Source: [Leptolyngbya] sp. JSC-1 (GTDB lineage Bacteria > Cyanobacteriota > Cyanobacteriia > Elainellales > Elainellaceae). Taken from it: a stretch of DNA of 64,000 bases. The stretch spans positions 3,562,867 to 3,626,866 of the forward strand of contig KL662191.1 in assembly GCA_000733415.1 (NCBI GenBank). The letters run 5' to 3'. The notes below the pieces were generated by a model, which had not been told where the DNA came from, did not search any database, and was given only the letters and a program-made list of their open reading frames with translations. Each line of letters starts with the position of its first letter. The first letter of the stretch is position 1. A program made the translations under genes and the position numbers. Below are positions 50,733 through 59,599 of the stretch, in pieces.

Positions 50733-53700
50733 CTAACCGCCATACTCCGCTTCTGTCACCATCCGCGAGGTTGTAGCCTGCGGCTTCAGCCAGGGAATTT
50801 TGGCATCCTGAGCTAGCTTCAGCGCCACCGCATGAGCACCATAGCGATTCAAGTGGCTGGGGTCGGAAAAGTAGCTGTATTGCGTGGTCCATTGTTCGCT
50901 CAGATCGCGGAAGACAAAGTTGCGCTGCTGCAAACTGAGCTGCACCATATAGTCGCGAAATTCCTGCTCGTATTCCAACCGCACTGGATCAAGGTAATCC
51001 TCAGTCAGGGGCAGATTAACAAACACCACCGGAATCTGGCTAGCTGCGGTGAACTTTAACAATGCCTGCAGCGCCGCTTCTTGGCTGCCGGAAATGCGGA
51101 AGTTTTCGTAGTCACTATCGTATGCGCCTAATACTCTGGCGTATTTCTGGTAGTAGGTGGCCGGATTAAACTGGGTTGCCAGCGACAAAAAGCCGGTTTC
51201 ATCCGGTAGGGATTGGCCCGTTTTGAGAATTTCGCTCACCCGTGAATCCGCATCATCCGCCACGGATGCCACATCCGCTGCATCACCGGGCAACAGGCGA
51301 ACCATTTGCTGCTGTAGCCAATGTTTCAACTGGTCTCGATCGGTTTGCCTGCCGGTGAGTTGACCCACTTGCTGACTCAACCAACGGTCGATCGACTGGT
51401 AGCTATCAGTCAAGCTGGTGTTGATACTGGGCTGGGCGGCTGGAGCGGCGGTCTCTGTTGAGCTGTGGGGAATGGCGAGCGTTCCGGCCAACAGTTCGCG
51501 ATAGGCGGGCGACGCTACCATGCCGTTGTAGGTGACATCGACTGTACCGCTGTTAAAGGCCCGTGCGCCATCGGCCCAAACGATCATACGGGGAAGCTGT
51601 TCGGGGGTAAGAATATGCTGCACCAATAGGTTCACCACCTGAGCGGTTGCGCCATTAATGCCAAAGTTGAACACCTTAGCATCGTCATAGCCTAGATCAG
51701 CCAGGGCATTTTGCAGCGCCAGTGGATCAACCCCTCGCAGCGCTCTGGAACTGCCGACAATCAGCACATCCGGCGGACCAAACTTCTCCACAAATCGATA
51801 ATAGAGCTGAAGTTTTTCATCCAGCAGCGGGCTGTTGAAGCTGGGCAAGGACGGGGCTTCAGCTAAAATTTCTGCCGTGATCAACGGAGCCGTTTGGCTG
51901 CGGGGCGTGTAGGCCAATCGGGTCGGCTTGGTGGATGCATCGTTTAGCGGAGTTGGCTCAGAGCGAGTAAAGCTACTGCTGTTAAAGGTATCGTCTTGCG
52001 GCGATTGGGCTGCCTGTGGCAACTGGGGCATTGGCGAAGCAGTCTCGGTTTGAGCCGTCGTAGGTTTAGAGGCAGCAGAGATGGTTGCTGATCCATTACG
52101 AGGTTTGGCTTGAGCCAGCTTTTGAGACACCTGCCCCAGAATCCAGTTGGTTTGCAGCAGCAGTAACAGGCCCGCTGCGCCCCAGATCCAGACAATTTTT
52201 TGACCCTGCGGGCTGCTCTGACCGGGTAGAGCATTCACACCTGTGGCGGCATGGGGCATAAATAGCTGGGAGCGTAATAGGAACTGCTGAGTGCTCTGAA
52301 GCAAACGCCGCTGCCAATTCGTCCAGACGTTCTGAATATCTTCAGGCGTCAGATCGGGACGAATAACAGCTTCACCAGGCTGGGGCAATAGGTCAGCCAC
52401 ATAGGCGTCGGTAGCGGCAAATTCGGGCGCGACTTCGGGCACCAAGCGGGAACGTACCACAAAGTCGATGCCATAGCTCCAGAGCGGTTTCTTTTGTCCG
52501 GCGCGGCGGCCATAGATGCGCACTCCGGCAATCCCAGGGAGATCGAGCTGGCGCAAAAAGCGAATTACCGTTGGAGTGACCTGCTTGCGGTCTGGGCAGC
52601 GAAATGCCTCGCTCATCACATGCAGCAAATCTTGCTTGGGCAATAGCCGCAGCCGAATCCCGCCGGTCGCGAGATAGGCATCCAAATCCGAGTTAAGCAG
52701 GCGGTGCAGCAAAAAGGCGATTGCTTCCCAGTCGCCCTGTTTGGCTAGGGTTAGGGCCGATTCGGCCAAAGCAGAATGCTGAGCGGCTGGCAAATCCAAC
52801 CATTCCACCCAGACGGGTGTGTCCGATTCGGGCACCTGACCATAGAGTGTAGCCGCATGAATTCCCTGGGGCGCAATCGCTTCTAGTAGCAGAGCCAAAT
52901 CGGCTTTCAGGCGCTTGTGCTGGTCGATAATCAGGCTGGGCAGTTCGGACGGGAGGGCGGCACAGCAGAGGTGTAGCGTTGTAGCGTTCAGCGTCGCAGT
53001 AGTGATCTGCAAATGCAGCGAGCGAATGTCCTGATTCAGCAAGCGTTGAATCGCCATCACATCACCCCAGCGTGCCCAGTCGCGCAGCATCGCTTCTGGC
53101 GGCGTCAGGTCTACACGCAGGGTCCAGTCGGGCCGGGTTTCTCCGGCCACCTGAAACAAAATTACCGCGTCGTGAAACCCTTCGATTTCGAGCTGGCGCA
53201 ACTTTTGCGTAATCGGCTCACTCAGCAAGGTCGGGTCGGGGCTATAGGCAGCTTCGCAGGACACCCAGAGGCGTTTGCTGGTTAGCGCCAGAGGCAAGTC
53301 TTGTGGCAAATCTTGCGGCAAGTCTTGCTGTACCGTAGCTGGCGGCACGTAGGGAATTGCTTTCACACTTACCCGCACGCCCACACCCAGTTCATTCAGG
53401 GTTTCACTCAGGTAGCAGGCAATTGCTATCTCCTCTCCCCGTTTGGCGAGGACGGTGTTGGAGAGGGTGAGGGCAGCCAGATCGGGTGGAGGGCTGACGG
53501 GCTGACGGGCTGATGGAGTCGGGGCAACAGTGGCTAGGGCTGGGGTGCGGAGTTGGGCGAGGTGGTGATCTAGTTGATTTAGATAAATGGGGGCGACCCA
53601 GGCAGAGCGTTTTTCGTCGGGTTGGCAGCCGTATAGCCGCACTTGATAGAGCAGTGGTTCGCCAGCGGGCAGCAGCTTAGTAAAGTCTGTGTCTTTCAGA

Positions 53701-53909
53701 ATCGGCAGCAGCCATTGCAGCAGTTCGGTCTGATCTGGGCAGGGCGTTTGGCGACAAAGCAGGTGCAGGGTATTACCGCGCAACCGATATTGAATCTTGA
53801 ACCCTCGACGAGCAAACGTGTAATGCAGCCACTGCTCTAATCGGGAGGTGGTGCGCTTAAAAGCGTGATTTTGACCTGGTTTAGCAGACTGGTTCGCAGA
53901 CTTAGACAT
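50733..53909 (-). CDS. large DUF1574 protein with a SGNH-type C-terminal domain
   Basis: The 1058-residue protein starts with three or four repeats of about 110 residues sharing helix-plus-strand wording: LEQWLHYTFARRGFKIQYRL, IQRLLNQDIRSLHLQITTA and LLHRLLNSDLDAYLATG, each followed by a part resembling YG-x-P-x-W (VRLYGCQPDEK; TLYGQVPESDTPVW; RIYGRRAGQKKPLW). A membrane helix at about 568-588 (WIWGAAGLLLLLQTNWIL) and a Pro/Ser/Thr-rich linker follow. The C-terminal domain has the SGNH hydrolase signatures VLIVGSSRALRG (nucleophile Ser, about residue 718) and FSDPSHLNRYGA (D-x-x-H, about 1015). It is likely an exported acyl-transferase or esterase of surface polysaccharide, an inference from fold. 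It is longer than typical. Confidence 0.8.
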   Translation of the reverse strand: MSKSANQSAKPGQNHAFKRTTSRLEQWLHYTFARRGFKIQYRLRGNTLHLLCRQTPCPDQTELLQWLLPILKDTDFTKLLPAGEPLLYQVRLYGCQPDEKRSAWVAPIYLNQLDHHLAQLRTPALATVAPTPSARQPVSPPPDLAALTLSNTVLAKRGEEIAIACYLSETLNELGVGVRVSVKAIPYVPPATVQQDLPQDLPQDLPLALTSKRLWVSCEAAYSPDPTLLSEPITQKLRQLEIEGFHDAVILFQVAGETRPDWTLRVDLTPPEAMLRDWARWGDVMAIQRLLNQDIRSLHLQITTATLNATTLHLCCAALPSELPSLIIDQHKRLKADLALLLEAIAPQGIHAATLYGQVPESDTPVWVEWLDLPAAQHSALAESALTLAKQGDWEAIAFLLHRLLNSDLDAYLATGGIRLRLLPKQDLLHVMSEAFRCPDRKQVTPTVIRFLRQLDLPGIAGVRIYGRRAGQKKPLWSYGIDFVVRSRLVPEVAPEFAATDAYVADLLPQPGEAVIRPDLTPEDIQNVWTNWQRRLLQSTQQFLLRSQLFMPHAATGVNALPGQSSPQGQKIVWIWGAAGLLLLLQTNWILGQVSQKLAQAKPRNGSATISAASKPTTAQTETASPMPQLPQAAQSPQDDTFNSSSFTRSEPTPLNDASTKPTRLAYTPRSQTAPLITAEILAEAPSLPSFNSPLLDEKLQLYYRFVEKFGPPDVLIVGSSRALRGVDPLALQNALADLGYDDAKVFNFGINGATAQVVNLLVQHILTPEQLPRMIVWADGARAFNSGTVDVTYNGMVASPAYRELLAGTLAIPHSSTETAAPAAQPSINTSLTDSYQSIDRWLSQQVGQLTGRQTDRDQLKHWLQQQMVRLLPGDAADVASVADDADSRVSEILKTGQSLPDETGFLSLATQFNPATYYQKYARVLGAYDSDYENFRISGSQEAALQALLKFTAASQIPVVFVNLPLTEDYLDPVRLEYEQEFRDYMVQLSLQQRNFVFRDLSEQWTTQYSYFSDPSHLNRYGAHAVALKLAQDAKIPWLKPQATTSRMVTEAEYGG

Positions 53910-54449
53910 GCAACTCTAAACGCTTGGCTGGCTAGACGAGTGGGTAGACACAGGCGACGCCCTGATCGGGTATTTGCCGGGCATCTATCAGGCATATAGA
54001 ATACTCGCTCTTTTGCAGATCGCTCACGCTATGTTAACGATGTTAGTAACTGGATAAATGGCCGGTCAATTGAAAAGCACCCAGATTCAGGCAAGCTAAA
54101 TCTCTAGGCTGGCGCTACAATTCTTTGCCAGAACAGCATTGTAGCCGTTTGAGTGAGCTTGGGCAGACGCTCTGACCTCGACCCCAAATCAAAGGCTTTC
54201 GGCAATAATTCTTTATTTTACTTAACAATTCGACCAAGCTAATTGTGGCCGTGATGTCAAAATCTTTATTAAGCGTGGCAATTGCCGCTCGTCATTGTTG
54301 AGATCAGCTCGCTGTTGGTCGGCGTAGCTCCGGAACGCATAAATTCCTATTCATAAATTCCTATTAAGTACCCTTTCAATCTTCTTTAAGCGCAAGAGGA
54401 AGAGAGAGGCTTCCATCCGATCTTTAGGAGCTAATTGTCAGATATTTTC
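53910..54449. other. gap between two minus-strand genes
   Basis: This 540-bp region carries the promoter of the DUF1574 gene and the 3' region of the ABC permease. I see no gene, tRNA or strong hairpin. A word gataaatggccggt at about 54053 also occurs at about 31952, and I could not link it to a repeat family. Confidence 0.5.
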
Positions 54450-55331
54450 CTACTCCTGTCTCGACAGGGGATTAATCAACTCGTTTAACCCTTCTCCAAT
54501 CAACGACAGCCCCACCACAAGCAATGTCAGTGCCAGCCCAGGAAACAGGGCCGTCCACCAAATCCCTGTCGGCAAGGCATCCAATGCCTGCTGCAAATCA
54601 CGACCCCATTCCGGTGTTTCTTCTGGTAAGCCCAAGCCGAGAAAGCCCAGTCCCCCCAACACGAGTACGGCATCAGCAGCATTCAGAGTAAAGAGAACTG
54701 GAACACTCTGAATGACATTAAAAAACAGATAGCGAAACAACACATGCCAGGTTGAAGCACCCATTGAGCGAGCAGCTTCGATGAATAGTTCTGTCTTAAC
54801 GCTGACCGTATGGTTGCGCACAACCCGATAATACTGTGGAATATAGGCAATGCTGAGGGCAATCGCCGCATTCCAGATGCCTCTGCCTACCACAAACGCC
54901 AGCGTCACCGACAGCAGCAGCCCCGGCAGCGTGTAGATGGTGTCCATTAAGAACAGCAGTGCCCGATCCAACCTGCCGCCCAAGTAGCCGCTGACCATGC
55001 CCAAGGGCACTCCAACCACCAAGCTCAACACCGTTGCTGCCACCACTACCTGCAATGCTGCCTGCGTGCCAAACAATGTGCGCGAAAACACGTCGTACCC
55101 TTGCCGAGAGGTGCCAAACCAGTGGGCCAGCGAGGGCGGTTCGTGAATTGGGTTTGCTAAGGCTTCCATCGGATCCTGAATCCAACCCCAAGACTGAAGC
55201 AAGGGTGCGAACACAGCGATTAGCACAAATAGCAGGGTGATCACAATTCCAGCCACCATCATTTGGATCGAAAGGCGCGGGTACTGGGAAAGGCGACGCA
55301 AACCGGGAAGACGAAATTGACTGACAGCCAT
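54450..55331 (-). CDS. ABC transporter permease, DppC/OppC type
   Basis: The 293-residue protein is an inner-membrane permease of the peptide/nickel class. It has six hydrophobic segments: MMVAGIVITLLFVLIAVFAPLL at the start, QVVVAATVLSLVVGVPLGMVSGYLGG (the DppC N-terminal block), a central LLSVTLAFVVGRG and LTLLVVGLSLIGEGLNEL at the end. The EAA loop EAARSMGASTWHVLFRYLF contacts the ATPase. FGTSRQGYDVFSRTLFG matches the family. The permease-B, substrate-binding and ATPase genes are not adjacent, so it depends on unlinked subunits. The ATG is at 55331. It is divergent from folP. Confidence 0.93.
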   Translation of the reverse strand: MAVSQFRLPGLRRLSQYPRLSIQMMVAGIVITLLFVLIAVFAPLLQSWGWIQDPMEALANPIHEPPSLAHWFGTSRQGYDVFSRTLFGTQAALQVVVAATVLSLVVGVPLGMVSGYLGGRLDRALLFLMDTIYTLPGLLLSVTLAFVVGRGIWNAAIALSIAYIPQYYRVVRNHTVSVKTELFIEAARSMGASTWHVLFRYLFFNVIQSVPVLFTLNAADAVLVLGGLGFLGLGLPEETPEWGRDLQQALDALPTGIWWTALFPGLALTLLVVGLSLIGEGLNELINPLSRQE

Positions 55332-55449
55332 GCGTGCAATTGGAAAAGAATCTGTTTCATCTTACCGTTTACGTGTAGTGCAGTTAAAACATGCTATATA
55401 AACTTCCTCTACCGTCCAACTCTACCGTCCAAAGTTGATTGAAGCCAGA

Positions 55450-56355
55450 ATGACGAATTTTCAACCTTCAGTTACGCTCAATACCTCACTCACTCTCAGA
55501 AACCAAACCTTTGAGTGGGGCAGCCAAACCTATCTGATGGGCATTTTGAATGTAACTCCCGACAGCTTTAGCGATGGCGGCCAGTTCAATACTCTGGACT
55601 CAGCCCTAAAGCAGGCTCAGCACATGGCGACTAGCGGAGCGCATATCCTCGATGTTGGTGGCCAGTCTACTCGGCCTCAGGCAGAAGATATATCGCTAGA
55701 GACCGAGCTACAGCGGGTTGTGCCGGTGATTGAAGCCATACGCTACAGCTCCGACCCTGTTCTCCAGGCAATTCCCATTTCCGTTGATACCACTAAGGCC
55801 GAAGTTGCCAAAGCCGCCGTGCTGGCCGGAGCCGATTTGGTCAATGACATCTCGGGAGCTACGTTTGATCCAGCTATGCTGCCAACAGTGGCGGAATTGG
55901 GCGTGCCTATCGTCCTGATGCATATTCGCGGTACGCCCAAAACCATGCAGCAACACACTAATTACCAAGACCTGATCGGTGAACTCGTCCATTTTCTGGC
56001 CCAACGAGTTGAGGCCGCCATCGCTGCTGGCATTGCTCCTAACCAGATTCTGCTCGATCCCGGCATCGGCTTTGCTAAAACCTCCACCCAAAATCTAGAG
56101 ATTCTCCAACAGCTTCCTCAACTGCGGAGTCTCGGCTTTCCATTGCTAGTTGGCACCTCTCGTAAAAGCTTTATCGGCCACATTCTCAACCAGCCCGATC
56201 CAAAACAGCGCGTTTGGGGAACAGCAGCCACCTGCTGTGCCGCGATTGCCGGCGGTGCGGATGTACTGCGAGTACATGATGTGCCAGAAATGCGAGATGT
56301 GTGTCGAGTTACAGATGCCATCTGTCGATCGCATGGCCCTAGCATTGCTCCTTAA
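55450..56355 (+). CDS. folP: dihydropteroate synthase
   Basis: FolP joins para-aminobenzoate to the pterin pyrophosphate in folate synthesis. The 301-residue protein opens with GILNVTPDSFSDGGQF, the pterin/PABA loop 1, then AHILDVGGQSTRPQ, loop 2, and ISVDTTKAEVAKAAV, NDISGA, ILLDPGIGFAKT and LVGTSRKSFIG, all in order. The ATG at 55450 is used; TTG at 55435 adds five residues. It is followed by a gap of 611 bp. It stands alone, which is normal for cyanobacteria. Confidence 0.95.
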   Translation: MTNFQPSVTLNTSLTLRNQTFEWGSQTYLMGILNVTPDSFSDGGQFNTLDSALKQAQHMATSGAHILDVGGQSTRPQAEDISLETELQRVVPVIEAIRYSSDPVLQAIPISVDTTKAEVAKAAVLAGADLVNDISGATFDPAMLPTVAELGVPIVLMHIRGTPKTMQQHTNYQDLIGELVHFLAQRVEAAIAAGIAPNQILLDPGIGFAKTSTQNLEILQQLPQLRSLGFPLLVGTSRKSFIGHILNQPDPKQRVWGTAATCCAAIAGGADVLRVHDVPEMRDVCRVTDAICRSHGPSIAP

Positions 56356-56966
56356 GCCCTTAATGTTGCATCTCTATTGATTGAGTGGTTCACTTTGGGA
56401 TGGCTTTTGAATCTGCTCAGTTTGCTGTTGCACTAACTGATTAACAATTTTTAGAATTAGAATTCGTGGCGTAAACACCTCGTTGCTAAGCTGAATGGAT
56501 GTTTGGAGAAGCTGGGGTGTAACCATAACTAACTTTTCACCCGTTGGGGTTTGATAACGGTGCTAAGTAAACTCAAACTTATCCATTCTGTGTGCTTTAA
56601 TATAGCTTTAATATAGCTTTAACATAGTTGTAGAAATTGAATCTCTACATTAACAACTTTACACGTTTCAAATTATTCAACGCCATCAAATAATTCAACG
56701 CCATCAAATAATAGATTGAGTGCTTTCAGCCACCTGTGTAAACACAACCAGTTTTTCATATCACCAGCAAGACATTCGAGCGGGTTGAGGCATTTAACCC
56801 GCTGTCAACAAAACATCTTCGAGCCAGGGCAATGGTCTCTTCATATCGAGTCATATCGAGAATTAATTCTTGCCAGCGCAAAATTTTAAAACTCTTCCAT
56901 CGTTCCCATCCTCCCCCCTCCACCCCCTCAGGTACGATAAAAATAACGCACAGGGGAAACAAAATC
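56356..56966. other. gap after folP with a possible small decayed ORF
   Basis: On the minus strand 56586-56374 reads MDKFEFT, a TAG, then HRYQTPTGEKLVMVTPQ and on to a stop at 56374, a possible small broken gene; the intact part is only 50 codons from the ATG at 56526. Direct repeats lie at 56604-56625 (atagctttaat type), 56680-56710 (ttcaacgccatcaaataa, twice) and 56847-56865 (tcatatcgag, twice). The dienelactone hydrolase promoter is at the end. No other gene is seen. Confidence 0.45.
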
Positions 56967-57632
56967 ATGGGACAAGAAATTCTCGATATTGGCTATCTAG
57001 CACTGCCAGAGAACCCCAACGGTCTGGGAGTAATTGTGATTCAAGAATGGTGGGGGTTAGTGCCACACATCAAGTCGGTGGCGGATCGGTTTGCGGCTGC
57101 CGGATTTGTCACCCTAGCGCCTGACCTCTACAAAGGCAAAACAACCACCTCCCCAGACGAAGCAGGCCGGATGTTGATGGCATTGAACATTGAGCAGGCT
57201 GCCAAGGATCTGGAGTCAGCCATCGATTGCGTTTTGAAGCACCCGGATGTGAAGCAGAAAAAGCTGGGCGTGGTTGGCTTCTGCATGGGCGGACAGTTGG
57301 CGCTGCTGGCGGGCACTGTGAGTGACCATGTGGGAGCGATTGTAGACTTCTACGGCATTCATCCCAAGGTGAGGCCCGATTTCTCAAAGCTTTCGGCTCC
57401 CGTCCTGGGAATTTTTGGCGAGCAGGACCCGTCCGTGCCACCCGCAGCGGTCTATCAGTTGGAGTCTGACATTCAGCAAGCCGGAGGCACCATCGAAGTG
57501 TGCATGTATGGCAACGCGGGCCACGCCTTTTTCAACGACTCGCGCCCAGAAGCCTATAACCCAGAAGCCGCCGCCGATGCTTGGCAACGCACGCTAGCTT
57601 TCTTACAGCAGCAGCTAACCGCTCGGTCTTGA
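56967..57632 (+). CDS. dienelactone hydrolase family protein
   Basis: The 221-residue protein has the alpha/beta-hydrolase fold of dienelactone hydrolase. The catalytic triad is C106 (VGFCMGGQLA), D154 (GEQDPSVP) and H186 (NAGHAFFN). VIVIQEWWGLVPHIKSVADRFAAAGF is the family's N-terminal block. The ATG at 56967 is chosen because upstream codons show no similarity. In cyanobacteria these enzymes are common and their substrate is unknown; the family also includes carboxymethylenebutenolidases and other esterases. The Uma2 gene follows 21 bp after its stop. Confidence 0.92.
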   Translation: MGQEILDIGYLALPENPNGLGVIVIQEWWGLVPHIKSVADRFAAAGFVTLAPDLYKGKTTTSPDEAGRMLMALNIEQAAKDLESAIDCVLKHPDVKQKKLGVVGFCMGGQLALLAGTVSDHVGAIVDFYGIHPKVRPDFSKLSAPVLGIFGEQDPSVPPAAVYQLESDIQQAGGTIEVCMYGNAGHAFFNDSRPEAYNPEAAADAWQRTLAFLQQQLTARS

Positions 57633-57653
57633 CTCATCGGTCGGGAGGTCCTC

Positions 57654-58334
57654 ATGAACCCAATTTCAATTGCAGATATTCCTCCATTGGAAAGCGGTGA
57701 TCACCTCACGAGTGAGGAGTTTGAGCGGCGCTATCAAGCTATGCCTCATCTCAAAAAAGCCGAACTGATCGAAGGAGTTGTCTACGTGCCAGCCGCCCTC
57801 CGCTTTAGAAGGCATGGCAAACCGCATGGTCACATCATGACCTGGCTCGGTACCTATGAAGCCGTGACACCCGGTGTAGAGATAGGCGATAATCCCACAG
57901 TTCGGCTAGATCTATTCAATACACCTCAACCTGATGCAGTACTGTTAATTAGCGAAAATGCGGGTGGACAGGCCCGAATCAGCGCAGATGACTATATTGA
58001 GGGCGCACCCGAACTAGTGATAGAGGTTGCAGCTAGCAGCAGTGCGATTGACTTGTATGAAAAGAAACGAGCTTATTGCCGGAATCATGTGCAGGAATAT
58101 TTGGTTTGGCAGGTGCTTGATCAAAAATTTGACTGGTTTTTACTGCGAGGAGATGACTACGTATCGTTGGAGCCAGATGCTGATGGAATTCTAAAGAGCG
58201 CTACCTTTCCAGGTCTGTGGTTAGCCAGTGCAGCCTTACTGAGCGGTGATATGGCGCATGTGCTGGCTGTTCTACAGCAGGGTCTTAATTCACCAGAGCA
58301 TACCGACTTTGTAAAGCGGCTCCAGCAAATATGA
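57654..58334 (+). CDS. Uma2 family endonuclease, intact
   Basis: The 226-residue protein is a complete member of the Uma2 (DUF820) family with the PD-(D/E)XK fold. The key positions are the Asp in TPQPDAVLLI, the Glu of APELVIEVAASS and the Lys of YEKKRAY, with VQEYLVWQVLDQ next. SEEFERRYQAMPHLKKAELI is the family start. The ATG at 57654 has GGGAGG upstream. A second copy with the same wording is at 62938. The function is unknown; many cyanobacteria carry dozens, and toxin, defence or DNA repair roles have been suggested without proof. It lies 21 bp after the dienelactone hydrolase gene. Confidence 0.93.
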   Translation: MNPISIADIPPLESGDHLTSEEFERRYQAMPHLKKAELIEGVVYVPAALRFRRHGKPHGHIMTWLGTYEAVTPGVEIGDNPTVRLDLFNTPQPDAVLLISENAGGQARISADDYIEGAPELVIEVAASSSAIDLYEKKRAYCRNHVQEYLVWQVLDQKFDWFLLRGDDYVSLEPDADGILKSATFPGLWLASAALLSGDMAHVLAVLQQGLNSPEHTDFVKRLQQI

Positions 58335-58364
58335 TGTCCTCTCCGCAGAAGATAGAAGTATGAA

Positions 58365-58853
58365 ATGATACGCCTGACTCCAGACCACCTGAAAACGCTG
58401 CACCACCACGCCGAACGCACCTATCCAGAAGAGTGCTGTGGGATTCTCTTGGGTAGAATTCAGCCTCAGGCAGACCAACCTCACAAAACGCTGGTGGACC
58501 TAATCGAAACCGAAAACGCCTGGAGTGAAGCAGTCGCGGCTGAGCTTGAGTCAGTGGGCATTGCATCGTCTCGTCATGCGTCAACAGCAGCGCGCCGGGA
58601 TCGATACTGGATTGATCCGCCCATGCTGCTTCAGGCCCAAAAACAAGCTCGTGATCGCGGCTTACAGATTATCGGCATCTATCATTCTCATCCGGATCAT
58701 CCAGCCATGCCGTCTGAAACCGACCGCCTGCTGGCCTGGGCCGAATACTCTTACATCATTCTTTCAGTACAGCAAGGCAAGGTGGCCGAGACTCGCAGTT
58801 GGTCACTGGATGAACATCATCAGTTTCGGGAAGAAAAGTTAGTGGTGCGCTAG
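58365..58853 (+). CDS. M67 family JAMM metallopeptidase
   Basis: The 162-residue protein is a JAMM/MPN+ zinc peptidase. The catalytic Glu is E23 in PEECCGILLG; the zinc motif is H107-S-H109 with D120 in YHSHPDHPAMPSETDRLL, and the conserved Ser S117 also matches. Bacterial members include the CysO-cleaving protease of Mycobacterium, which frees cysteine from a ubiquitin-like carrier. This one is four genes before moeB-rhodanese, in line with a sulfur-carrier context, but no carrier gene is present. The ATG is at 58365, 30 bp after the Uma2 gene. Confidence 0.93.
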   Translation: MIRLTPDHLKTLHHHAERTYPEECCGILLGRIQPQADQPHKTLVDLIETENAWSEAVAAELESVGIASSRHASTAARRDRYWIDPPMLLQAQKQARDRGLQIIGIYHSHPDHPAMPSETDRLLAWAEYSYIILSVQQGKVAETRSWSLDEHHQFREEKLVVR

Positions 58854-58945
58854 CGGCTTTCCTGCGGCTTTCCTGTGGTCTGCATGTTGTGAAAAACCTG
58901 GCATAGTTAAGTTAGCAAGAAATTCGGGCAAGTTGGAGTAGAAAG

Positions 58946-59401
58946 ATGCGACGCAGAACACCAGACCGCGACATGGGAAGAATTTTAACTACTTTGACTG
59001 TAATCAATCGAGCTGATGAAGCGGCAGCGACACGAGGCTATATTCCACCCGATGCGGTTCGCTCTGTCACGCTAAAAAACGTGCTAGTCGATACCGGAGC
59101 CACAACCCTCTGCCTACCTGCCGAAACGATTGCCCAACTTGGACTGGAGCTGCTGAGGGAGGTTGATGTTGCTACCGCTACCGGAATTGGCAAAGCCAGA
59201 ATCTTCCAAGATGCCAAAATTTCCCTGCTCGGACGCGAAGGCACGTTTGAATGTCTCGAACTCCCCGGCGGTCAAAACCCACTGCTGGGTGTGATTCCCC
59301 TGGAAGCGCTTGGGATTGAGCTAGATCTACAAAACCAGCAGCTCGTTCTGTTGCCAATCAGCCCAACGCAAACCTACTTAACCATCCTCTCAGTCGCTTA
59401 G
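58946..59401 (+). CDS. retropepsin-like clan AA aspartic protease
   Basis: The 151-residue protein is a short aspartic-protease-like domain. The catalytic motif is D49-T-G in NVLVDTGATTLCLPAETI, and ATGIGKARIFQDAKI and NPLLGVIPLEALGIELDLQ complete the single lobe. Bacterial retropepsin-like proteins are expected to form dimers with the two Asp at the interface. The ATG at 58946 or 58973 may be used. It lies between the M67 gene and moeB-rhodanese, on the same strand, with 92 and 198 bp gaps. The biological target is not known. It may not be active as a monomer. Confidence 0.85.
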   Translation: MRRRTPDRDMGRILTTLTVINRADEAAATRGYIPPDAVRSVTLKNVLVDTGATTLCLPAETIAQLGLELLREVDVATATGIGKARIFQDAKISLLGREGTFECLELPGGQNPLLGVIPLEALGIELDLQNQQLVLLPISPTQTYLTILSVA

Positions 59402-59599
59402 AGACTGGAAAAATAACATTGAACACCTGCTGTTGCATCATTTCCAGCATCTCTCGCCGCCACAGCAAATCTAAAATCTAACCAGCAAAATCCAAAATCG
59501 CGCATCTCTGCTGCTTCAATAGAAAGACAGCCACATTTTCAAATACCCCTCAAACACCCCTCAAACAGTTCAACCCTTTCATGATCTTGCAAATTTGCC

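Noticed and set aside
50593..50892. 99-codon minus-strand frame overlapping the end of the DUF1574 gene
   Set aside because: It is a shadow of the large gene in another frame and has no domain.
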